NCBI RefSeq assembly: GCF_031851795.1
Contig: NZ_CP134696.1
Coordinates: forward strand, 248,001-312,000
DNA: 64,000 nt
Reading direction: 5' to 3'
DNA from: Pontibacter sp. G13
Lineage (GTDB): Bacteria > Bacteroidota > Bacteroidia > J057
The position numbers and the translations under genes are program-made. Of this stretch, positions 45,641 to 55,600 are shown piece by piece (position 1 is the stretch's first letter; the number at the start of each line of letters is the position of its first letter). Under the pieces are notes generated by a model. The model was not told where the DNA came from and did not search any database. It saw only the letters and a list, made by a program, of their open reading frames with translations.

Positions 45641-47098
45641 TCAATAGTTTACGTAGAAGGACTTCTTTTCCAAGTATTGCTCAAAGCCATATTTCCCATC
45701 TTCACCACCGGAACCACTCATTTTCAATCCATTGTGAAAGCCTTGATGTTGCTCACCATGTCCGCGGTTGATGTACACTTCGCCGAATTCCAGCTCGTCC
45801 ACCAATCGCATGATCTTGCGCATATCTTGGGTAAATACCATTGCAGCCAATCCAAATTCGCTGTCGTTGGCATATCCGATGACCTCGTCGAAATCCTTGA
45901 ACTTGAGTACCGGCAGGATGGGACCAAAGATTTCCTCCTTGACCACGGTCATATCTTGGCTGACATTGGTGAGGATGGTTGGCTCGAACCAGTATCCTTT
46001 TTCAAATTCAGCACCTGCTGGACGGCTTCCACCAAATTCCACGGTAGCCCCCTCTTCGATACTGATTTTGACCAATCGCTCCATGTTGGCTACTTCAGCA
46101 GCATTCATCTTGGGACCGATATCGGTGGTTTCCAGCATGGGATCGCCTACCTTCAGATCCTTTACACGCGCCATGAATTTCTCCATGAAGGTGTCGTAGA
46201 TATCCTCGTGGACGTACATGCGCTCATTGCAGGTACACACCTGACCGCAATTGTCGAAGCGGGAATGAAGGGCTCCTTCAACCGCCTTGTCCAGATCGGC
46301 ATCATCAAACACGATACAAGGTGCCTTTCCACCCAATTCGAGCTGAACATGCGTCAAGTTCTCCGCTGCGGAACGGAAAATCGCCTGCCCTGTCGGAGTA
46401 CTTCCCGTCATGGTGACCATTCCTGTCAATGGGCTCTCCACGAGGGTTTTGCCTACTTCGATTCCTCCAGTCACCATGTTGATGACCCCATCAGGGAATC
46501 CCACCTTCTTGGCCATATCGCAAAGGGCAAGCGTGGAAAGCGGAGCCTCAGGCGTAGGCTTGAGGACCAAGGTATTTCCGGCTACAAGAGCTGGTCCCAA
46601 TTTCCGGCCAGCCAACGCAAGGGGGAAATTCCATGCGGTGATGGCTACCACTACGCCACGAGGCACCTTCTGAATCCAGATCTGCTCATCAGGATTGTCG
46701 GAAGCGACGATATCGCCTTCGATCCGACGTGCCCATTCGCAGGCATATTCGATGAATGTACAGGTGACCTCAACCTCCATCCGTGCGACCACGAGCAATT
46801 TGCCCTGTTCGCTGACAATCAACTTCGCTAAATCCTCGGCATTGGCACGAATTTCCGCACACAGCTTGTGCAGGTAATTGGCACGCTGACGGGCTGGCAG
46901 TTTTCGCCATGCCACTTGAGCGGCCTTGGCAGCCTCAAGGGCCTGAATCGCGTCGGCAGCAGTTCCCTGCTGTACCGTTCCCACCACCTCTTCGGTCGAA
47001 GGATTGAGGATCTGGTCTACCTCCCCAGAAGCGGAAGGGACCCATTCGCCATTGATGTACTGGCGGTAAGCGTGTAGTTCAGTTAGCGTAGAATCCAT
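45641..47098 (-). CDS. 3,6-anhydro-L-galactose dehydrogenase (aldehyde dehydrogenase family)
   Basis: The product of 485 residues starts at ATG 47098. It has the ALDH layout: [20 protein letters not shown] with the catalytic Asn, [10 protein letters not shown] for NAD(P) binding, [12 protein letters not shown] with Glu255, and [12 protein letters not shown] with catalytic Cys288. [13 protein letters not shown] is in the expected late place. It oxidises the aldehyde of AHG to 3,6-anhydro-L-galactonate with NAD(P). ALDHs with this sequence style also act on lactaldehyde and other sugars aldehydes, so the substrate is inferred from the operon with GH117 and the cycloisomerase. Cytoplasmic. The gap to the upstream SDR gene is 21 bases. 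Confidence 0.85.
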   Translation of the reverse strand: MDSTLTELHAYRQYINGEWVPSASGEVDQILNPSTEEVVGTVQQGTAADAIQALEAAKAAQVAWRKLPARQRANYLHKLCAEIRANAEDLAKLIVSEQGKLLVVARMEVEVTCTFIEYACEWARRIEGDIVASDNPDEQIWIQKVPRGVVVAITAWNFPLALAGRKLGPALVAGNTLVLKPTPEAPLSTLALCDMAKKVGFPDGVINMVTGGIEVGKTLVESPLTGMVTMTGSTPTGQAIFRSAAENLTHVQLELGGKAPCIVFDDADLDKAVEGALHSRFDNCGQVCTCNERMYVHEDIYDTFMEKFMARVKDLKVGDPMLETTDIGPKMNAAEVANMERLVKISIEEGATVEFGGSRPAGAEFEKGYWFEPTILTNVSQDMTVVKEEIFGPILPVLKFKDFDEVIGYANDSEFGLAAMVFTQDMRKIMRLVDELEFGEVYINRGHGEQHQGFHNGLKMSGSGGEDGKYGFEQYLEKKSFYVNY

Positions 47099-47119
47099 GA
47101 TGATTGCGTGATTTGGAGG

Positions 47120-47890
47120 TTATCGGCCCATCCATCCCCCGTCGACGAGGACAATGGAACCATTCATATAGCTAGAGGCATCAGACGCGAGGAATACGGT
47201 CGGGCCTTTGAAATCTTCAGGTTGTCCCCAACGACCTGCGGGGATACGTGCCAAGATGGAATCCGCACGCTCAGGATTGTTGCGGAGCGCCTCGGTGTTG
47301 TCGGTGGAGATATATCCGGGAGCGATCGCATTGACATTCACGCCTTTTCCAGCCCATTCATTGGCAAAAGCCATGGTCATTTGGCCTACGGCGCCTTTAC
47401 TGGCTGCATATCCGGGAACGGTGATTCCGCCCTGGAAGGTCAGTAGGGAAGCTGTGAAAATGACTTTCCCAGATCCGCGCTCGATCATGTCTTTACCGAA
47501 TTCGCGGGTCAGGATAAATTGTGCAGTTTGATTCACTTCGATCACCTTGTCCCAGTACTCGTCTGGATGCTCGGCAGCTGGCTTGCGGAGAATGGTACCC
47601 GCATTGTTCACGAGAATATCGATCTGCGGGAAATCAGTCTTGACAGATTCGATGAATGTATAGAGGCTTCCGCGGTCAGAGAAATCACATTGGTACGCCT
47701 TGAAATTGCGTCCCAAAGCCGTTACTTCCTGCTCCACTTGGCTTCCTGAAAGTTCCAGAGAAGCGGAAACCCCGATGATATCTGCTCCGGCTTCTGCTAG
47801 ACCGATGGCCATGGCTTTACCGATTCCGCGCTTACAGCCTGTGACAATGGCTACCTTGCCGGAGAGATTGAATTGGTCGAGAATGCTCAT
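47120..47890 (-). CDS. SDR oxidoreductase, candidate 2,5-diketo-3-deoxy-L-galactonate reductase (KduD-like)
   Basis: The product of 256 residues starts at ATG 47890. Classical SDR features: TGCKRGIGKAMA (cofactor loop), LVNNAGT, and the catalytic Ser148, Tyr161, Lys165 in TASLLTFQGG and PGYAASK. The sequence style is that of 2-deoxy-D-gluconate 3-dehydrogenase/KduD. In the agar context an SDR and a zinc-type dehydrogenase have been described together converting 2-keto-3-deoxy-L-galactonate to 2-keto-3-deoxy-D-gluconate through a diketo acid; this gene would be the reductase. Which of the two does which step is inferred. Cytoplasmic, NAD(P)-dependent. Gap of 12 bases to the upstream dehydrogenase gene. 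Confidence 0.75.
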   Translation of the reverse strand: MSILDQFNLSGKVAIVTGCKRGIGKAMAIGLAEAGADIIGVSASLELSGSQVEQEVTALGRNFKAYQCDFSDRGSLYTFIESVKTDFPQIDILVNNAGTILRKPAAEHPDEYWDKVIEVNQTAQFILTREFGKDMIERGSGKVIFTASLLTFQGGITVPGYAASKGAVGQMTMAFANEWAGKGVNVNAIAPGYISTDNTEALRNNPERADSILARIPAGRWGQPEDFKGPTVFLASDASSYMNGSIVLVDGGWMGR

Positions 47891-47902
47891 GAGAAAACTG
47901 TT

Positions 47903-48922
47903 TTATGCTTGGCAGTTGATGAGGTATTTCATCCCTGCTGGATTGTTGTCGATTTCTTCGAATACAGCTTGGATATCGTCCAGATTGCGGACTTGGGTGA
48001 TGAGGGTTTCAAAAGGAATAGCGCCAGAAGCGGCAATTCGGATGGCTTCCTCGTAGTCATCCTCTTCGTAGAGGCGGGCACCGATCAATTCGATTTCGGA
48101 CCAGAAAAACTTGAACAAATCCACCTGACGGGGACCTCCACCGTGGATAGCCACCATGACGATTCGACCACGGACATTCACCACCTCGGTCATGGAAGTG
48201 ACAGCTGCCTGAGAACCAGAAACTTCGAAGGCGCAATCGATCATGGCCGTACCCGTCAACTCGGAAATGCGCTCCAGCAGATTCTCCTCGGCAGGATTGA
48301 CTACCTGAAAGCCCAGTCCACGAAGCATGTCCACGCGGGTCTTGTTCACCTCGGACATGATGACATTCGCGCCTTTTTCCTTGAGGACGAATGCGATCAA
48401 GGTTCCAATAGGTCCGCCGCCCATCACGAGGCAGTTTTCACCTGCCTTCACTCTGCCCAATTTCACATCATGGCAAGCCACAGACAGCGGTTCGATGAAT
48501 GCTCCGTGCTCCAAAGACAATGCCTCGGGGAGCTTGTGAAGGGTGTAGGCTGGAACGGTCCAACTCTGCTGAAAAGCTCCTGCGCTATCAATTCCGATGA
48601 ATTTCAGATTCTTGCCTACGTGCTTGTGGCCCTTGTCAAAAGGGTGCGCAGCTCCGAAATGCAAGGGGCGGATGGCGACCTTATCTCCTACGGCAAATCC
48701 TTCGACGCCTTCGCCGAGTTCTGCCACGGTTGCAGATGCTTCGTGTCCGACAATTTGGGGAGGACCGATGCGCTGGTCCATGACTCCGTGATAAATGTGG
48801 ACATCAGTTCCACAAACACCACAGTAGGCGACTTCTAGCCGAACCTCGCCCGCAGCAGGAGCAATAGGTGCGTTGGAACCAACCTCAAAAGTTCCTTTGG
48901 ATGTATAGTATGCAGCTTTCAT
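47903..48922 (-). CDS. Zinc-type medium-chain dehydrogenase, candidate 2-keto-3-deoxy-L-galactonate 5-dehydrogenase
   Basis: The product of 339 residues starts at ATG 48922. Catalytic zinc ligands fit the MDR family: Cys37 in YCGVCGTD, His60-Glu61 in IVGHEASA and FIEPLSVACHD. The cofactor fold follows in LVMGGGPIGTLIAFVL. The usual four-cysteine structural zinc lobe is absent: after GDKVAIRP the sequence runs LHFGAAHPFDKGHKHVGKN without any Cys. It would oxidise the C5 hydroxyl of the keto-deoxy acid made by the cycloisomerase, before reduction by the SDR. The substrate is inferred from operon and pathway logic. Gap of 37 bases to GH117. Confidence 0.75.
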   Translation of the reverse strand: MKAAYYTSKGTFEVGSNAPIAPAAGEVRLEVAYCGVCGTDVHIYHGVMDQRIGPPQIVGHEASATVAELGEGVEGFAVGDKVAIRPLHFGAAHPFDKGHKHVGKNLKFIGIDSAGAFQQSWTVPAYTLHKLPEALSLEHGAFIEPLSVACHDVKLGRVKAGENCLVMGGGPIGTLIAFVLKEKGANVIMSEVNKTRVDMLRGLGFQVVNPAEENLLERISELTGTAMIDCAFEVSGSQAAVTSMTEVVNVRGRIVMVAIHGGGPRQVDLFKFFWSEIELIGARLYEEDDYEEAIRIAASGAIPFETLITQVRNLDDIQAVFEEIDNNPAGMKYLINCQA

Positions 48923-48959
48923 TGTTCAGGAATGGGATAAATGAGTTGAAGACGATGGA

Positions 48960-50075
48960 TCAGTGGGTTTTGGACTTTTCTCCTTTTGCGACATGAGTCG
49001 TGACTCGATGGCAAGAGAATCGACGGATGTACTGATAATCGTCATTCATGTATTGGTGGGTCAATCCCCACTGGAGTGCGGAGATAGGGGTTTCTTCCGA
49101 ATCGAAGGAGCGATTGATCCCGATGGCATGAGGCGCTCCTTTAATGACCGATTGAATTTCGAAATTGATCCCATCAGGGGCCCATTGAAGGGTATTTTTC
49201 TCGGGACCGTCTGTGGTAATCAGCGATGCTACGCCACCCTTGTGGGGCCAGACGCAAATTTCATGACCGCTATTGGAGATGGGATTGTAGGGCGATTTGG
49301 TGTATGGGCCCAATGGATGATCGGCCACTGCCACCCCGTGTCGGATCTGACGTCCTCCCCAGGTGATCTCCTCTCCCATTTGCTCACCTTTGTAGTACAG
49401 GTGGAATTTCCCGTTCACATGGAGAATGCAGGGATCGTGCACCTTGTGGCTATCGAAATCACCCTTTTTGATGACGTTGAAGCGGTTGTCATCTTCTCCT
49501 GCCCAAATCCCGTTGTCGGCAGGGCTGAGGATCGGTTCTGCGGATTTGGTCCAAGGACCGTGCGGATTGTCCGCATAGGCGATCCCTACTTGGTTCTTGA
49601 CTCGGACGGTGTATGGATATTGAACGGTCTGGTAGACGAGGTAATAAGTTCCTTCGTGCACGAAGATCTCAGTCGTGAATACGGACCGGTCGTCGTAGGT
49701 ACCATCTGGGCCTCTTTCCACGGCTGGTCCCTGTTCGGTCCAGGTCCATCCATCCTCTGAAGTGGCGTACCAGATATCGCACATGTCCCAAGGGAAAACG
49801 CGCCATTCTTTCGGCCCGGCGAATCCTTGGGTAGGACCCTCGCCACGGGTGTACCAGACATAGTAAAGTCCATCCACTTCGATGATGGCACTCGGATCGC
49901 GTCTGACGATTCCCTCTTCGTAGGCCAAATCTCCTTTTAGATCGAAAACTTCGAATTCACAGAACCACTCATTGCCTCGTTCTGGCCAATTCAAAGCCCG
50001 TTTGGATGCAGCGCTCAAGTAGTCCGGATTCGTGATGCCCAATCTGTCAAAATCACGCTCTGTGTATGATTCCAT
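48960..50075 (-). CDS. GH117 alpha-neoagarooligosaccharide hydrolase (1,3-alpha-3,6-anhydro-L-galactosidase)
   Basis: The product of 371 residues starts at ATG 50075. An N-terminal helical arm (SYTERDFDRLGITNPDYLS) is followed by a five-bladed propeller with GLYYVWYTRGEGPTQGF, DIWYATSEDGWTWTEQGP, and GKFHLYYKGEQMG. Candidate active-site acids are Asp60 (RRDPSAI), Asp214 (KVHDPCIL) and Glu272 (GHEICVW). GH117 releases AHG from the non-reducing end of neoagarobiose, leaving D-galactose. No signal peptide is visible, so it probably acts in the cytoplasm. It is the first gene of the AHG operon and is divergent from the GH50 gene. Confidence 0.95.
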   Translation of the reverse strand: MESYTERDFDRLGITNPDYLSAASKRALNWPERGNEWFCEFEVFDLKGDLAYEEGIVRRDPSAIIEVDGLYYVWYTRGEGPTQGFAGPKEWRVFPWDMCDIWYATSEDGWTWTEQGPAVERGPDGTYDDRSVFTTEIFVHEGTYYLVYQTVQYPYTVRVKNQVGIAYADNPHGPWTKSAEPILSPADNGIWAGEDDNRFNVIKKGDFDSHKVHDPCILHVNGKFHLYYKGEQMGEEITWGGRQIRHGVAVADHPLGPYTKSPYNPISNSGHEICVWPHKGGVASLITTDGPEKNTLQWAPDGINFEIQSVIKGAPHAIGINRSFDSEETPISALQWGLTHQYMNDDYQYIRRFSCHRVTTHVAKGEKSKTH

Positions 50076-50528
50076 AAACCCGCAAATCGTATTTCGTGTC
50101 CAATTCTGTAGCGGTCAAATCCGCGGCTTCCAAATAGGGGAATTTCCAGTTGCCTTTAGCTACGAGACACTGAACAAGAACTTGACAGGGCGATTTTTAT
50201 CGGAAAAATGAACATATGGTCTAGTTGGGACATTTGGATTTGAACAACTAGACAAGCACTTCCTTCGGGTTTTGGAAATCCTTCTCAAGTGGAAACCCCA
50301 GAGATCGGAGGGGTACTCACTCCTCGCGGTTCCCTTTCCCAAAAAGTATCTTGACGCCCAGCCCATTTCCCCAAATAGCTCAAGGTTGTCCAGTCAAAGT
50401 TGAGCTAGGTGTCCAGTTTTTGTCAAGTCGGGCTCAATGGCATTCCCCCAGCCTACCGCGAACTTCATCCTCACAAGTCCGAACCGGGATTTTGGCCCGA
50501 ACACACGGAATTTCCACACATATCTACT
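50076..50528. other. 453-base divergent control region between the GH117 and GH50 operons
   Basis: No gene recognised. It holds the promoters of both agar operons and an inverted repeat at 50219-50253. Further words of the same style (GTCCAGTCAAAGTTGAGC, then GTGTCCAGT) are near 50392-50415. Confidence 0.5.
50219..50253. promoter_or_regulatory. Inverted repeat GTCTAGTTG / CAACTAGAC, candidate operator of the agar genes
   Basis: Two perfect 9-base arms are separated by 17 bases. It lies 144 bases upstream of the GH117 start and about 275 bases upstream of the GH50 start. Single ACTAGAC words also occur upstream of GH86 (near 12336 and 12534), at 41948 and near 60973. Confidence 0.45.
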
Positions 50529-52640
50529 ATGAAGCTGAATCTTCTCCTGCCGATTCTGGGGGGATCACTCCTATTCGCGCCCCTTTCCGGATGTGAACAC
50601 GCCCCATCCGAAGCCAGACAACCAGAACTCGTCCTATTCGATTTCGAGCAGGCCGAAAGCACATTGGAAATCGAAACGTTCCATTCCGCCTATGAATGGG
50701 GCGGAGATGCGGAAGACCATCATCTGCATGTCAAAACCGCATTGGGTTCATCCAAACCCGCGGTGATTCTACACAAACCGGCAAATGAACCCTGGGACCT
50801 TCATGGATTCCACCAGATCCAAGCTGATGTCGCGAATTTGGGGGAGGACACGATTCAAGTAGAGATGTTTGTCGGAAATGATCCGGACGGATTGATCCGT
50901 TGGTATTGCTCAGATTATCTGGACTTGCTGCCGGGTGAAACGGGCACCATCACGGTAGATCTCAGTTGGACCCCTTGGGTATTCGAGCCCCAACCAGAGA
51001 TGCGCGGCATGCGTGGAATGCCCGGTCTGATCAAGACGGACCTAGACAAAATCGATCAATTCACCTTCAATGTACGATATGCCACCGGGACCCACGATTT
51101 CTCTGTGGACAATGTGAGAGCGGTGGGATTGGTCAACACGAGGGATACAGCGGGTTTCTTTCCCTTTATCGACGAATTCGGCCAATACATCCACCGAGAC
51201 TGGAAAGGCAAAATCCATTCGCAGGAAGAACTCAAGCAAACTGCCGAGCGGGAAGCCACTGGGTTGGCCGCTACTCCCGGGCCGGCAGATTGGAGCACAT
51301 TCGGTGGTTGGAAAGGTGGTCCAAAATTGGAAGCTACGGGGTTTTTCCGCGCAGAGAAATATCAAGACAAATGGTTCATGGTCGATCCAGAAGGATACCT
51401 TTTCTGGTCAGCGGGCCTGAACTGTGTCTCCTCCTTGACGGGGCTTTCGGGCGTGTTTGGTCGTGAAAATTACTTCGAAGGCCTACCCGATCAGGAAAGC
51501 GACTTGGTACAATTCTACGATGAGGGCAATTGGGCTTCTCATGGATTCTACAAGGACAAGATCCCCTTCACGGCCTACCACTTCTACCAATCCAATCTTT
51601 ACAAGAAATACGGCACCCAATGGCTGGAGACTTTCCGGGAGCAGGCACATACACGTCTCCGAAGCTGGGGACTGAACACCATCGGCAATGTCTCCGATAT
51701 GGCTGCCAACCGGATGAGCAAGACCCCTTACACAGGAACTGTCTGGATCAACGGAACGCCCAAAATTGAGGGCTCCGATGGATACTGGGGCAAATTCCAC
51801 GATGTGTTTGACCTGGAGTTCCGAGCGGCTGTTCGACGGTCCATGGAGCATCAACAAGCAGGTGCTAATGATCCGTGGTGTATCGGATTCTTTGTGGACA
51901 ATGAATTGTCATGGGGCGACCCCGGGTCATTGGCCATGGCAGCGCTAAAAAGCCCGGAAACCCAAGCGGCCAAGCGCGAATTCCTCTATGACCTCAAAGC
52001 CAAGTATGGGAGTATCGAGCAATTGAACACCCAATGGGGGACCCAGCATGCCGACTGGAAGGCATTGCTTGTGTCCACAGAGACTCCCGCTTTTGAACGG
52101 GCCAAGGAAGACCTGCTCGCATTCTACCAGAAGATCGGCGAGACCTATTTCCGGACGATCAAAGAAGAACTATCCCGGATCGCACCCAACCAATACTATC
52201 TGGGATGCCGCTTTGCTTGGGCCAACAACGACCTCACCATCCGTGCAGCTGCGGCCTACTGCGACATCCTCAGTTTCAACAAATACGAGTACAGTGTAGA
52301 AGCCGTGGGACTGCCTGCTGGTGTCGATAAACCCATCCTCATTGGGGAATTCCACTTTGGTGCGCTCGATCGGGGACAATTCCACGTCGGCGTCAAAAAG
52401 GCGGTCAGTCAGGAGCATCGAGGCCAACTTTACCAATCCTATATCCAAGGAGCACTCCGCAATGATGCGATTGTCGGTGCCCATTGGTTCCAATACATTG
52501 ACGAGCCCACCACAGGCCGTCAGGACGGAGAAAACTACAATGTGGGGCTTGTGGACATCTGCGACACCCCATACGACGAATTGATTTCAAAAATCAGAGA
52601 GACCAACTATGAAATGTACCAGTACCGCTTGAATAACTAA
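50529..52640 (+). CDS. GH50 beta-agarase lipoprotein
   Basis: The ATG at 50529 (MKLNLLLPILGGSLLFAP) gives a lipoprotein signal with lipobox LSGC; 40 upstream codons in frame lack any signal. Residues 45-215 form a beta-sandwich, CBM-like domain (LVLFDFEQAESTLEIETF). From about 250 the GH50 barrel shows KWFMVDPEGYLFWSAGLNCV, LRSWGLNTIGNVSD, GFFVDNELSWG (acid/base Glu459), ILIGEFHFGALDRG (nucleophile Glu607), and HWFQYIDEPTTGR. GH50 agarases release neoagarobiose or neoagarotetraose from agarose chains. As a lipoprotein it works at the outer membrane or in the periplasm. Length 703 residues is normal. The GH86 gene follows after 13 bases. Confidence 0.95.
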   Translation: MKLNLLLPILGGSLLFAPLSGCEHAPSEARQPELVLFDFEQAESTLEIETFHSAYEWGGDAEDHHLHVKTALGSSKPAVILHKPANEPWDLHGFHQIQADVANLGEDTIQVEMFVGNDPDGLIRWYCSDYLDLLPGETGTITVDLSWTPWVFEPQPEMRGMRGMPGLIKTDLDKIDQFTFNVRYATGTHDFSVDNVRAVGLVNTRDTAGFFPFIDEFGQYIHRDWKGKIHSQEELKQTAEREATGLAATPGPADWSTFGGWKGGPKLEATGFFRAEKYQDKWFMVDPEGYLFWSAGLNCVSSLTGLSGVFGRENYFEGLPDQESDLVQFYDEGNWASHGFYKDKIPFTAYHFYQSNLYKKYGTQWLETFREQAHTRLRSWGLNTIGNVSDMAANRMSKTPYTGTVWINGTPKIEGSDGYWGKFHDVFDLEFRAAVRRSMEHQQAGANDPWCIGFFVDNELSWGDPGSLAMAALKSPETQAAKREFLYDLKAKYGSIEQLNTQWGTQHADWKALLVSTETPAFERAKEDLLAFYQKIGETYFRTIKEELSRIAPNQYYLGCRFAWANNDLTIRAAAAYCDILSFNKYEYSVEAVGLPAGVDKPILIGEFHFGALDRGQFHVGVKKAVSQEHRGQLYQSYIQGALRNDAIVGAHWFQYIDEPTTGRQDGENYNVGLVDICDTPYDELISKIRETNYEMYQYRLNN

Positions 52641-52653
52641 CCCCTAGGACTTT

Positions 52654-55600
52654 ATGCAATCAATCACTCGCCTACTACTAGGAGGCCTGTTACTACTTCC
52701 TTGCTGGGTATCTGCCCAAATCACGGTAGATGTAAACCTAGACACTCGCCATACCGTCGGAGGTGTGGACTCGTTTGATCGTTCCGTCTTCATCCAATTG
52801 CACGCCGACCCTACGGAGCAAGAATGGGGAGGCTGGAATTTCCCTGCAGGCGACAATCTGCGGGATACATTCTTGAATGGACTGGATGTCTATATGGGCC
52901 GGAATACCGGACTCATCTCTTGGCAACTCAATCAGATGAACGAGGACCCCAATCGCCCCGGATATGCCGATCCCGCGCACATCGCCCAGCGAGGTGCCAC
53001 ACACAAAAACAATTACGCTGCACAGACTTCCATTCACCCGTATCAAGCTAGGCACAATCTGGTCCTAGCCGCCCAACAAAATCGGTTCTTCCCCGATGGC
53101 ACCTTGACCGGACAAGGTTGGGCATTTGCCAATGGCCATGCTACCGGTGAATACATGGGTAGATTCATTCAGGAATTTCATGGAGGAATCGGACAACCCA
53201 AACCCAAATATATCGAGGTCATGAATGAGCCCCTCTGGGATCTCGTGACTTTGAGCGGGGACCACGAGCCTTTGGAGATCTTCGAATTTCACAACGATGT
53301 CGCCGAGGAAATCCGCAAATACGACTCTACCGCAGTCATTGGCGGGTATACCACTGCATTCCCCAATCTAGAAGAAGGCAATTTCTCCCGTTGGCACAAT
53401 CGCTGGAAATTGTTCATGGATGTATCGGGTGCCAATATGGATTTCTGGTCCATTCACCTGTATGATTTCCCTGTATTTGGCGGAAAGGCGATCTACCGAA
53501 AAGGAAGCAATATGGAGGCGACCTTGGACATGATGGAGCATTATAGTATGCTTTCCTTCCAAGAGGCCAAGCCATTCATTGTGTCGGAATACGGTGCCCA
53601 GCTTCACGACCTCAGCAAGCAACCGTGGACGCCTTATCGGGACTGGGTGTTCATGAAATCTGCGAATTCCCAGCTGCTCTCCTTCATGGACCGTCCTGAC
53701 CGGATGCTTAGCGTGATTCCATTTATCCTGCCCAAAGGAGAATGGGGACGCCACGCCAATGGACAACCCTACGAATACCGGATCATGCGTCAGGCCTTCG
53801 AAGGCCCCGGAGAATCCGGCAACTATTGGGTCTACACCGACATGGTAAAGTTCTACCAGCTGTGGTCAGATGTCAAAGGCTTGCGGATTGACTCCAGAAG
53901 TACCGATGCAGATATTCAAACCGACGCATTTGTCAATGGAGACAAAATGTACCTGATCATCAACAACCTGTACTTTGACTCCACCACCGTGGATTTGAAC
54001 CTTCAGGGACTTGACCAAAACATGGTTCAGAATATTCGGGTCAAGCATCTGCACCTGAGCGGAAATGCCCCGGTGATCACCGAAACCAATCACGCTAGCT
54101 TGGACTCCGTGATGCTCCAGTCTGAATCCACCATGATCTTGGAATACACCTTCCAACAGCCTGTAAGTGTGCCGGAGACCTCCAGTGAGGTCAAATATTA
54201 TGCGACAGATTACCTCAAGCCGATTGTCGCAGGTAGCACCATCACGTTCCAGATCAATGATGTCGTACTTGACCAACAAGGTGAAGCGGTATTGCGATTG
54301 GGCATGGGCCGCGATCATGGCACTTCCCTCAAGCCGACCATTCGCGTCAACGGAAAATTGATCCACGTCCCAGACAATTACATGGGATACAATCAGTTGA
54401 GTCGTTTGACTTGGTTTGGGGTGAAGGACATTCCGGTACCTTATGCCCTGCTTCGCGAGGACAATACCATCACCATTCAATTCCCAGACAATGGCGGGCA
54501 TGTCAGTAGCGTAACCATGCAGGTGTACAACTTCACAGAATCTCCGGATCGCACGGATCGTGTAGCAGTCACAGGGGTCATGATGCTTCCGGACACCAAA
54601 CTCATGGAGCCGACCACTACCTACCCACTTCTGGCAGAAGTCCTTCCAACGGCCGCAACCGATCATCGTCTGACCTGGGAATCCACCGATACCAGTGTCG
54701 TGAAGGTAGATGAATTTGGCATGCTGACAGCTGATGCTATTGGTACTGCTTGGGTAATTGCGACAACCGTAGAAGGTGGATTTTCCGACTCTACATGGGT
54801 AGAAGTCATGAATTCCGTACCTGCAGTACAGATATCTAGTTTTGCAGTGATCCCTGACAGCTTCCTCCTCAATGCGGGTCAATATTTCCAGCTCAACGTG
54901 GACATTTCTCCAATCGACGCAAGCAATCAGGATGTGACTTGGTACTCTACCGACAGCACCATTGCCACGGTAGATTCCAACGGGATGGTCTATGGCAAGA
55001 AGTCAGGAATGGCCATGCTCGTGGGAACTACTGTAGATGGCGGCCTGATGGATACCTGTCATTTGGAAGTATATGCGCAGTACTCCAATACATTGGGGTG
55101 TCTTTTGCTCCCATTGAATGTAGTCAGCGATACTACCTACCAACTCAAAGTCGATTACACTGCAGGTGAAGAATATGACCTTGCCATCGAATTGGCAGAC
55201 GCCAACAACAATTGGGTTGGTGAAGGTCGTGTGACGGTACAGCCCGGTATTGGCACTGCCGAAATCGAGCTCAATTGTGTCAGCACCGTGAACTGGACTG
55301 ATCCGGTATTCCCGACTCCCGGTCCTGACTATACCTGGAAAGCCTGGATTCGCGACGTAGGCGGAGATTGGAGCACCAATAAAGGAGGGTGCCAACGGAG
55401 CAACGTCACCATTTCAGAAGCGACAAGTATTGAGCGGCCAGAATTGGCTGGCGTAAAGCTCTACCCCAACCCAGTCAACCACCTCATGAATATCGACATG
55501 ACCGAGCCTTTCCAGCAAGGTCTAGTCTCCTTCCTCGACCTGACGGGAGCCTTGGTCAAGACGCAAGTCCTCCAGCCCGGTTCCAATCAGGTTCAGGTGA

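Noticed and set aside
47873-48838. 321-residue plus-strand frame
   Set aside because: It is the antisense shadow of the zinc-type dehydrogenase, whose catalytic motifs are intact.
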